Assembly: GCA_964019415.1 (NCBI GenBank)
Contig: OZ025868.1
Location: 9,671,143 to 9,735,142 of the forward strand
Length of the DNA stretch: 64,000 nt
Reading direction: 5' to 3'
Source of the DNA: Ianthella basta
Lineage: Eukaryota > Porifera > Demospongiae > Verongiida > Ianthellidae
In this document: positions 42,401-54,400 of the stretch, piece by piece
How positions within the stretch are numbered: the stretch's first letter is position 1
Layout: every line of letters begins with the position of its first letter
Translations under genes and position numbers: made by a program
Notes under the pieces: model-generated
What the model was told of the DNA's origin: nothing
The model's database searches: none
Seen by the model: the letters and a program-made list of their open reading frames with translations, nothing else

Positions 42401-45400
42401 CTTTTCTTCCTGCCAGCCACTTCAAGGGGGTCTTTGAGGTGCGAAAAGTGACGTCACGAAGCAAATGCTATATTTTGGAGTGACTAGGGTGTGATGTTTG
42501 CGTGACGTCACAATAAAACGTCACCGTTCCATGACGTCACACTAAATTGTCTTTAATTACTAATCCCTGCTGAGTGCACAGCTTCATCAACCACTTGCAC
42601 TTGCCTACAAAGTTTCGTGAGCATTTGCCGGATTTTCATATTAAATTAATAAAACACCCACTATCAGTATAAATGTGCTATAGCAATGATATGGGGCTAT
42701 GCCATTTTATATTCACAATTTTGGCGCCACCTTGCACGTAAACAAAGGCTTAATTAAAAATTCTGTCATATTTAAAATCATTAAATTCCCTTAAGTTTGC
42801 CATCTTACCAATGGTTTGTGCCACAGGGTGCTCAAAGTCCCCAAACATTATATTATATTGTATTATATTATATTACTTGCACTGTATACATTATTTTATG
42901 GCTTCAATATCCTTGTATTTTGCAACTTGCACTGTATTCATGCATGCATGGATGTAAATTAATAGTGTCCTTCTTCAGCTTCATTGAGGAACATTTTCAG
43001 TGATGATAAAGAAAGAATAAGGAATACAACACAATCGTTACACATGCAGTAACCATACAACTAATTACATTATATTTAGAAATGATGACAGCTAGAGTGG
43101 TTTAAGAAAAGTATCTTACTATAATGCACCAGATCTCAGTTTGTGTGTTTGTTTGTCCTGTGATAAAATCGGCTCAATACGTTCCAAGACAGATGAGGGA
43201 ATGGGTGGGCATGTTCTTAAAGGGGCTCCATTCACCTAGTTGCCTTGCGGTCGTAGAGAAGATTCCTTTGTCTGTCCTCTGCGGGCCAACACAATTTTTA
43301 AAATTATCAACCTTTCCACTACCAGTCATTAGAGGACTTGATACCCGCCATGCCAGTTAAGGGAGTGGGGGGACATGAGCTTAGAGGGGTGCCATTCACC
43401 TAGCTGTCCTGCAGCCAAAGAGCGCGCAGTCTGGTGTGCACCATGGCGCATGTACAGCTGCACTCTGTATGTTGCATAAGCCACTCGCAACCTGGATAGA
43501 GGGAGTTTTAGTTTCACAAATGTTGACAGTGAAGTGTACAATGTTTGTGCTGGTCTACAGTGTGAAACAGTGTTGGGTTCAAACCACCATTGGTGGTTTC
43601 TCAGGGACTAAAGGTCACAATTAAAATGGTTGTTTGAAGCCACTGCTTGTCCCTGAGAACCACCACTGGTGGCCCGAAACCACCACTGTTTTTACAGTGT
43701 AGAGCCAAGCAGAGAGGGCCTGAAAGTTGGTGCACCGGTTTGCAGGCAGCAATGTAGTGAAGAGCAATGGTAAGCAATAACATGTACTAGTAGCTGAGCT
43801 GGGTGGTTTTCCAGGGTCTCAAGGTGGAGCAAGATGCATAGCTACATAAGTGATGAATCCGAAGAATATGGGTCCTGCAACTAGCTGATGCGTGGAAACT
43901 CATAGTGGATTGCATTGAAGAGTAGGAGGGCCTAGATTCTAGAGCACAGTGAAGTAGATTGAGTAGCAAGCAATTTACAAGGATAAACCTAATACCTAGT
44001 TGTACAGAACACATGCAACAAAGCAGAAAGATGGGAAATTGTAAGGCTGTACCTGTTGGTGTAAAGAGGAAGCTGCAGAGCTGGAATAGGCATGCAGTAG
44101 TAGGAGGCGCTGCAAAATGTTGGCAGATGTAGGGATAGTGAAAACATATTCAAAGTCAGTGCATGATAATGACCTGGGTTTTGCATGAACCAGCCCTTCT
44201 CCTTGTTGTATGGACTGGCTGGCCCACCTCTTTGCATGGACCCGCCCTCCTCCTTGCTCCAAAGGTTATTCTGCCAGGTGGTTTGCCATACCTTGCAGGT
44301 ACGCAATGCACCATTCCTACATCTGCCCTTGTTTTTGAAGGAAACACTTTGCACACCCTTGTTTCTCTACTTTTTATAGAATGCAAATTACACGTGGGCT
44401 GGTCAACGTTTAAAGCTTCCAAACAACAGTAACAACAAAAGGACATTCTTTGAATGCATGGCAGGGTGTCTGGGTGGGCAGCCTAGGGAAGGCTGTGGTA
44501 GGTGGATCAAAGATATATTACAATTACCTATGTTTGGATATGGTGAGAGTTAGTTGTGATGTGGGCTAGGGCAGCAGAACAGGGGGGGTGAGGGGCTGTA
44601 GACCCCCCAAATACTTGATCCAGGAAATCTTGGCCATAGGTCCAGCCTGACTTGTCACCTAGCAGCTCCTATAAACCCAATCTTCTTTCACTGTCAGGAG
44701 GGATATGCTAGCTTTATGTAGCTATGCAGCTACCCACACCACAGGTGGCCTAGATGTATGGCTCCTACATTCAAGAGAGTTGCACCATATATACCTTCAC
44801 CCCTGATGTAGATTGTGGAGTGGAACCAGAAGTGGCAGCTAGTTAAAGCACCGGCCAGAAGCAACCGCACAGTAATTACAAATGGCACGACCACTGATAA
44901 CCTTCGATAACGGCATGCAGGCAAACGCCACCCGAAGCTTGTCTTGTATTCACCTTGGAACAGTCATCTGACCGCGCTGTGACAGTATTGAATCGAAACT
45001 GAAGGAGGATTAGGCGAATAGAGGTGGCCAAAACGTGTGGTGATGTTAGCATAAAATGACGTCTTTCTCCCAGGAATGCCTCCGTAAATCCTGGAAACCT
45101 CCATTTGTGATCTTGCTCACGGAATTATCTAACTGACAAAAGGCACTTACCCGTTGAATGCACTGTAGAACTGTGGGTAAATTATTCTCTTGCTCTCATT
45201 TATTTGTGCGCTACAGTTGACGGAGAAGAATAGGAAGATGAAACACGAAAAAGGGCGCTGACACTTTCTTCACAACAGCGCGGCACATGTGGAAGTAAGC
45301 TTAGCTCTGTATATTGTACAACCTTCCTTCTTTGTAAGCGGTCTCTTGTGGCGGTTCTTACTACTGTTTAGGAGCAGCGCTACTTTCCATTTGTTATTGT

Positions 45401-48400
45401 TATTGTTATTGTTATTGTTATCAGACAGCACAGTAGTGCTGTCTATGTAGGGATGGTAGTGGTTGTTTGTATGTTGTAATACAAACGGGAAGTAGTGCTA
45501 CTCCTGAACAGTAGTGAGAACCGACACAAGAAGCCGCCTACAAGGGAGGCTGTACAGTACGCAGAGCTAACCTTACTTCCACGCGCACACACACCGTTGT
45601 GCAGAAAGCGTCAACACCATTTGCCGAGTTTTGTCTTCTTATTATTATTCTTCTTTGTCTTCTTCTTCTTCGTCAGCTGTAACTAACGAACGATAATGAG
45701 TAAGGGACTAATTTATCCACAATTCTACAGATCTTTTGATGGGTAAGTGCCTTTTGTAGGTTTGCTGACTCCGTGAGCAAGTCCACAAATGGAGGTTACT
45801 AGACCTCAGGGAGTCATTGCTGGAAGAAAGACGCCATTTTGCGCTGATTTAACTACACGTTGGGAGACTCTTGATCGCCTAATCCTCTTTCAGTTGCGAT
45901 TCAATAGATCCACAATGCAGTGAGATGACTGTTCTAGGGCGCATACAGGAGATGCTTTGACCGACTTTCACCCGTGCACCGTTTCGGAGGTTATCCACGG
46001 CCGTGCCATTTGGCAGCCATTCCCCCTTACTGCGCGGTTGCTTCCAGCCGACATTTCCGCTTTCGCTTGGCGATGAGAGCTAGTTGTCACTTCCAGTTCT
46101 TCTCCACAATCATCCTGCATTCAAGGGTGTAGGTATAGTGCAGCTCTTTTGTGTGCATGTAGGGGCCCTACCTCTAGATTGCCTGTGGTGTGGGTAGATA
46201 TGTAGCTATAGCCAATATCCCTCCGGACAGTGAGTCAGAGTGGCAGCGAAATAGGATTGGGATTGTGGGAGTTACTCCGTGACCAAGTCAGTCTTGCCTA
46301 CCACCACGACTTCCTGCATGGATAAGTAATTTGGGGGGGGGGGGGCTACAGCCCCCTAGCTCTCCTGTTCTGCCATCCTAGCCTATAGCACAGCTAACTC
46401 CGCAAAATGATAGGCTAGCCAAACAGAAGTAATACATCTTGCACCAACCCACCACAGCCTACCCTAGGTTGCCCACCCAGCCACATCCCACAATGTGCTA
46501 CGCACCCTGCCATGCATTTGGAGCACATTCATTTGTTGCCATTGTTGTTTGGAAGCTATTCAAGTAGATGAGCCATTGCCCATGTGCAATTTGCATTCGA
46601 TAAAAGGTCGAGAAACAAGGGTGTGTAAAAATGTTTCCTCCAAAACAAGGAGGGCCGGTCCATGCAAATAGGGTGACCAGCCTAGCCACGCAAAACCCAT
46701 GCAGGTCATTATCATTCGCTGACTTTGAATACATTTGCACCATCCCTACGTCTGGCAACATTTTGCTGCACTTGCGGTCTTGCTACCATCCTCTATTTCT
46801 CCACCTGCATATTGTTATGCAATTGTGAGTGTGGAATAACAAGCTAATTATAAAGGGCTGCTACATGCAGGTGATTAAGATTGCATGCCTATTCCAGCTA
46901 TGCATCTTCCCATGTACACATCACCAAGCTGTATGCTTACACCCATGTACATGACTAAAGCGCTGATGAGGACAGGCTGTACAGCTATATAGCAATTGCA
47001 GAGTCTGGTACACAGTGGTGCATGCATATGTACAGGTGTGTTCTGATATACTGTAAGAAACTAGCTACCTGGATATATGTATATGAAGATTGAACTTCAC
47101 AAATGCTGGCAGTGAAGTGTACGATGTTTGTGCTGGCCTGAAGCTAAACAGTTTGGACATGAAAGCGGGTGTGCGGTTTGCAGGCAGCGATGTAGTGAAC
47201 ACCTACGTATGCATAATGGTAAGCATTGACACTGCAGTTGAGCTTGGTGGTTTGCCTGGTAGAGTGCGCTGGCTACGTAAGAGATAAACCCAAAGAATAT
47301 GGAGCCTGCAACTGATACATGGAAACACATAATGCATTGGAGAAGTAGCTATATGAGATTCTTGAGCACAACAAAGTAGATTGAGTAGCAAGCAATTTGC
47401 AGGGAAACACTTGGTGGAAAGGGAAGATCAAGCACAGCAAAGCAGAGAGATGGGCACATTGTAAGGCTGTACCTGTAGGCGTAAAGGGGAAGCTGAATAG
47501 CTAGAATGGCTGTGCAGTAGTTGGAGGTATGGCATATCAATCTTAATTGCATGTAGCAGCCCTTTAGCTTGTTATTGCACACTCACAATTGCATAACAAT
47601 ATGCAGGTAGAGAAATGGGGGATGGTAGCAAGACCACAAGCGCAGCAAAATGTTGCCAGATATAGGGATGGTGCAAGTGTATTCAAAGTCAGCGAATGGT
47701 AATGACCTGCATGGGTTTTACATGGCCAGGCTGGTCACCCTCTTTGCATGGACCGGCCCTCCTCCTTGTTCCTACGGTTTTCCCGCTAGGTGGTTTGCCA
47801 TGCCCTTCAGAGACACACTGCACAATCCCTACATCTGCCCTTGTTTTTGGAGGAAACATTTTTATTAATTAAAGGTGACCCCTTCAGACATGGGTTGGTA
47901 TTAATGGGGGACCCAACAGTTTAAGCACCATCATATTAACGAAATGACAGAAAGGCAAAACTGAGAAAAGATAGTCTAAAAACAAGCAGGTGATGAACTT
48001 ATGATTGACATGCATAAATATGCAAGCAACAGATTTGTGAAATGAAGGTAATTAATAATGAACATGCACAATTTTATACGCAATTAAATTAATTAAAGCT
48101 GATCTGTAAACTTGAAAGAATGAAATTGGCAAATCAGGCAACAGAGGTCTGTTTGTAAATTGCAAAAATAATTAATGAACAAATAGATAAATTGGGTTAA
48201 TTTCAGACAAATAAAAATTAATGCTAAATTAGTCCATGTAGTTTTGTTTAATCATGCCCTTGAAGGCATTAGTGCTTGCAGTTCTGATTGGCATAGGCAG
48301 TGAATTCCAGTCAGTGTCTGCCTTGTAATGAAATGAGTTAGCCATCCAGTTTGATCTAATGCTGGGCAAGTATATCATTTTCCCTTCTAGCACTACGCAG

Positions 48401-51400
48401 ACCCAAGTCCTTATGCATTCTGAACAACTTAGCCTTGGACAGTCACCCGATAAATATCTCTTTGTGTCGCTCGCATCATTTTCCTTCTGTTGCCTGCTCT
48501 CATCCACACTAGTTGGGGTCTCATTGAGGCAGAGGGACAGTCCAAGCTTTCACTGAGAATCATCTTCATGCCTTTCTTCTGTATCCTGTCTAGCTTGATG
48601 GCATCCTGCTTACTACACTTTGCCCACACGGCTGCACAGTAATCAAGATGTGGCTGGACTAATGCCTGATACAGGTGCTTTCTCTATTCTGCTGGTAGTA
48701 CTTGTTTGACTTTACAGACAAGACCCAGTGCGGGAAAGGCATTTCCTCTTCACTCTGTCCACGTGTTTACTCCAATTCAGTTGCCTGTCTACGATCACTC
48801 CTAGATACTTCGCGTCATCACACTTCTCCAATGCTTCCTTTTCCACCAGTACTCGCAGGCCATTGGCCTCCTTTTCTTGACACTTCCTAGACAGACTCAT
48901 GAATTGAGTTTTGTGCACATTCATTGTCAGGCCATTCAAACCAAGCCATGTAGTAAGTCTTGTAAGGTCATCTGTGAGCACCTATTCCACCACTTTGGCA
49001 CTTTTGTCAGAGAAACATACAGTAGTGTCATCAGCATACAACATTACTGTGCTTTTCAGCAGCGCTGCTGGCAGGTCATTCATAAATATGCTGAAATGTA
49101 ATTGTCCTAAATTAGACCCTTGTGGGACAGCCACATGTATATTTGCCCACTCAGAGATTGCATCTCCATGAACCACACACTGCCTCCTGTCACTAAGATA
49201 GTTTCTGAACAACTCCAAAGTTTCACCTCGAAAACCGTACAGAGCAAGTTTCTGCAGCAGTAAGTTGTGATTGACAGAGTCAAATGCCTTGCTAAGATCA
49301 ATGAAGGAAGATCCAACTATTTCATTCTTTTCCTGGCAATCTCTCCAGTCTTCCACAGTTTTCAAAAGGACATCCTGTGTACAGTGGTTTGGCCTAAAGC
49401 CAGATTGAGCTTCATGGAGGATGTCATGCTTGTCAAGGTACCTGGAGACTTGCATGTGTATCAACGATTCAAAAACCTTTGCGACAACTGGGAGGATGGA
49501 AATGGGGCGATAGTCCTCTATAATTCTCATTTAGCTGTCTTGGGAATAGGAATGATGTTGGCTGCTTTCCATTCAGAAGGGAGATCATCTGAGATACCCT
49601 CACACTAGAGTTGAAGAGGTTACACAAACTATCACAAATGTAGGGAGCAGTGGTCTTTAGCATCCCTGCACTGATACTGTCCAGGCCAGTTGCCTTCTTT
49701 GTGTCGAGTCTAGCTGATGCTTTGGCAACATCCTCTCTAGTGAAAGGTTCCAAAATGAAGGATGTAGAGTGACCTGGAAAGGCAGGGTATCGCAGCGTTT
49801 TTTGGGAGGTACCATTTAGTCTAGAAAAGTAGTCACTGAATATCCCAGCCACCCTCGTGTACAATGTCATGATCAGCTGTACTTGGTGTAGCCCAAGAGT
49901 CTATTCAACTGCTTCCAAGTTTTCCTTGCTGACCTTGAAGGCTTGTTGGTCAGTGACACAAAGAAGGCACGCTTGGCTTGCCTTAATGCCGCAGTGACTT
50001 TATTCCTGAAATTTCTGTAGCTGTTCCATAACTCATCACTACCAATTCTGCTAGCTCAGCTACGTATCTGATTTCTCTTTCTCATGAGCTTTCTAATGTC
50101 AGTGTTAATCCATGGCAGGGACTCGCTACGCACTTTGCATCTAACAAGTATGCAAGCGTGTCAAGTATGTTGAACAATACACTTTTCCAATGATTCCACT
50201 TGCCATCAATATCTCTGCTACTTGTCTCCCACAAGGCACTATGTAGATCTTCCAAAAGAGGGTCTACGTCACAATTCTTAAAAGCCCTTGTCAATTTGAT
50301 CTTAGTCCTTGAGGTGACCTGCCCAATTTGATTGCATACACCATGTGATGGTCACTTACTCCTACATTTAGACACCCAGTTTCAATAAACCCCCCATGGT
50401 CGGAGGTCAAGATATGATCAATCAACGTCTTGGAAGTCTGAGTCACCCTGGTTGGCACCGTAATCATCTGGGTCAAGCTAGCTTCATCACACATAGATCG
50501 CATTTGCCTTGTAATAGAGCAGTCAGATAGGTAGTTAATGTTTATATCACCCAACACCAAGATCTCCTTGCATTCATTGCCAGCACTTTCGATCATTCTA
50601 GAGAAATCATCAAAAAATTGCAACTGGAATCTGGAGGTCGGTATATGGTACATACCAATAATGACCTTTTCCTGGTGCCAATCTCAACCCAGACAGCCTC
50701 TAAGTTGTTGCTCTCCAGATCATCTTGCCTTCTGCATCGAGCACCATCAGGGCAATAGATGGCCACTCCCCCTCCTCGACCACATCTGTCTCTATGACTT
50801 TGTATCCTGGGATAGAGATCACCCCATCCGGACACTCTGGGTCCAGCCATGTTTCACTGATAGATAGGAACAGCTCACCATTTCTTATGGAAGTAACGAG
50901 GTCATAAATCTTGTTGAAGCATCGGTGCAGACTTCACATATTGAGGTGACAGAAAAACTGACTACCCTTGTGCTTCTTTATTACCTCACTTTGATGCCAC
51001 TAAGATATCAGCATCATCATCCTCACTAGGCCCAGGACAGAGGTAAGCACCATAATGAGAGGAGGAAGCAGGCTCAAAAAAGCTATCTGATAGCGGGGGT
51101 AAATAGCACTGGGCACAATACCAACTATCATCATAGCTGGCCAAGGCAAAGTAGTCCCCTGTTGGTAAGTGTTCACAAACAGAGTGAAACCACCGATCGC
51201 ATGCATCGCACTGCAATCCCTTCTGATTAGATTTTACAGGTTTATCACACCTCGCGCAGGGGAACTTACAATTGGGTTCAGGGTTTATCTCTATGTCACC
51301 ACACAACACCAGAAGGAGAATATTGACAGAGGAGCCGCATGCAAGTGTTTTGGTTAGATGGAGGCACTTCCTGCGCTCTCTGAAGGCACAAATATCCACG

Positions 51401-54400
51401 CGGTGCAGCAGAGGCAGCATTGTGGGATGTAAGAAGAGGCCTATCGACAAGGACACCTCATGTTCTGGGACAAACAGGATATTATGTGAGAGATGAGGGA
51501 TTTCTTCGATGCAAGGAGCAGAAGGCGACACGGGCCACCAGGACCAACAACCCGACAACAACAACGATTCTCAATGATACCGCCATTTTTTCACACGTGA
51601 TCACATCGTTTGTATTACAGCAAACTAGAAATAATAGTTTTCTACACAAAAGTAAGGATGTAGGGATGGCGTAAAAAGTACAGAAACAAGTAAAGGCTGT
51701 TACACAGTGGAGCATTAACCATGGTCCCTACATGCAAGAATGTCGCACCCATAGCTGCCAAGGTGAAGAATTCTTTAGGCTTGAGATTAGGTAGTATCCC
51801 CACTGTACTATAGGTAACATCTGCTCTAGAGCCAAGGTGAAGAACTTCCCAGGAGTGATTGTAAAAAAAAACCTAGTTAGCTATAATATTATAGCTGTTT
51901 CAGAGTAAGAATAATTATAATTATATGCAAACGTCATAGCAAAATGGCCGCCACGAAGTGTATCAAGTGTTTGGCATTCCAGTCAAGTGCTCAGTACAAC
52001 AATTCAATAAATGATACTACAAATGTGACAAATGGAACTTCAAGTCTGTATGAGAGTCAGATTCCTACATTAGCAGAGCTAAGTTCTTTAATAGTAGGCA
52101 ACAGTTGGAACTTGAACTCTCTTCTTGTCTGTTCACTGTCCCTGAGGCTTGAGAATTGCCAATCCAGGCGTGAGAGCTTGAGGAATCAGTGGGAGGCGTG
52201 AGACTCAAGCCCAGGACGTGAGACTTGGTAGCTCTGCACACCGTATAGTCCTACACCCTTGAATGTAGGTACGATGGTTAATGCTCCACTGTGTAACAGC
52301 CTTTACTTGTTTCTGTACTTTTTATGCCATCCCTACATCCTTACTATCTTTGTAGAATTTTTTTATTATTTCTAGTTCTGTACTTTATATAGAGCATGAG
52401 CTAGAAGGCACTATAATATTATAGCTATTTAACTTCCTTGTAGAGCTCCTAATACAATAGAAATAATAAAAATTTTCTACAAAAATAGCAAGGATGTAGG
52501 GATGGCACAAAAAGTACAGAAACAAGTAAAGGCTGTTTCACAGTGGAACATCAACCATGGTCCCTACATGCAAGAATGTCGCACCTTATAGTCCTACACC
52601 CTTGAATGTAGGGACGATGGTTGATGCTCCACTGTGAAACAGCCTATAGTTGTTTCTGTACTTTTTGTGCCATCCCTACATCCTTGCTATTTTTGTAGAA
52701 AGTTTTTATTATTTCTAGTTTCTGTACTTTTTATGGTGTGCAAGCTGCACATGCTAAGTGCCACTAGAGGACATCCATGCAGGTTACAGTGTAGGACCTT
52801 ATATCTTTAATTCTGGAGCTCGAGGTGTCAGCTATCTCTTAGCCTCCGCGCCAGCCCACCTAAGAGCTTAGAAGCAGTGACCGGAAGTTAGCCGAGTACT
52901 AATTAAAAATGGCGGGTCCGGATGACCTTTTGAAACGACACGCAAGCTAACTTTGGCCTAAGCCCTTATCTCGTATACACCTCAAACGGCCTCCTGACGG
53001 TGTTGGCTAGCTTTTGGACAGAAACTGAAGGAACAGTAGGCAGAAAACTGCCGTTCTTCAACGTCATCATAAAATGGCGTCTTGCGCGTAGCAACGTCTC
53101 CCGAAAGACTCGGTAACCCCAAAGTCTGAACAATACGCTTTCGGAGCCTATACTTCGAAAGAATACAGCTCGGTTAATTTTCAGTAGTTTTGTGTTTGAA
53201 TTAGTTCGATAGCTAATTCTGTTTGTCAGTTACAGCTGGCGAAGAAGAATATGAAGAAGAAGAAGAAGAAGAAGAAGAAGAATATGAAGACGAAAATGGA
53301 TGTTTTCGAGTGTCATTTTCTCGCCGACAGACCGCGTTCGCTTGCCTTCCAGGTCAGTTTAGTGTATGAATATTTCGTATTTAGCCCTACGAAGCCTCGT
53401 TTTGGCAGTTTTCGACGCTTTTCGCGATTTTGTCCCTATACCAATGTATTGTGAATTCAAAACACCCTGTACCATCCCTACATAGAGAGTACTATCGTAC
53501 TCTCTGATTAGCTGCAATTCGCATTTGAGGAATTGTACTGACATTGTAAATAATTCATTCCACAAGCCAAATGCCACACTAAGTTGTAGAGCAAGGCGAA
53601 GAATTCCACAGTGGTGCAAAACAACAGAAGAAGGAGCCTCCAGAAGCTGTACGCAGCTGCTCACAATGGCACCAGTCATGCCGGTTTCATCCGGTTGAAT
53701 TACGTAATTTTGAAAATGGCGTCCACCCCGCTTGGCCAAAGGACACGGCAGGAGTCGTGGCAAGCGCCGCCTTCTAACCTACAAAGGAATGCAGCCAGCC
53801 AAAATTAATGCAGTATGGTGCAAGACGTATCCTCCTGGTCCCTCTGGTTTGTGCGCTACGGCCCTCAAAGAAGAATAAGATTAAGAAGACGAAACGTGGG
53901 TAATGTCGAGGGCGCTCTCTACATGTAGGCGCACCTTTGCTCGGAAGTAAGGTTATTTATGTGCACTGTTCAGTCCCCGCTTCGTCATGGTAAGCTTCGT
54001 TTGCCGGTTTTCGGCCCTATTTAGGAGTAGCGCGACTTTTCATTTGTATTACAACATACAAACAACCACCACCATCCCTACGTAGACAGCACGGTAGTAT
54101 AGTGAGAGCATTCTTCTTTACATTTTGAAGTTCATACCACCCCACTTGCATTTCCTGGAAACATACATGGGGGTGCGTAAATATGTTTCCTTCAAAAACA
54201 AGGGCAGATGTAGGGATGGTGCAGTGTGTTTCTGAAGGGCATGGCAAACCACCTGGCGGGAAAACCAAAGGAACAAAGAGGAGGTCAATCCATGCAAAGA
54301 GGGGGACCAGCCTGTCCAAGCAAACCCTTGCAGGTCATTAACATTCACTGACTTTGAATACATTTGCACCATCCCTATATCTGGCAACAACAGTGTGGGC

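Noticed and set aside
46498-46761. 87-codon and similar frames in R1 copies (also 47650, 54118, 54788)
   Set aside because: They are the same repeat read in different frames with stops at different places, so not a conserved protein.
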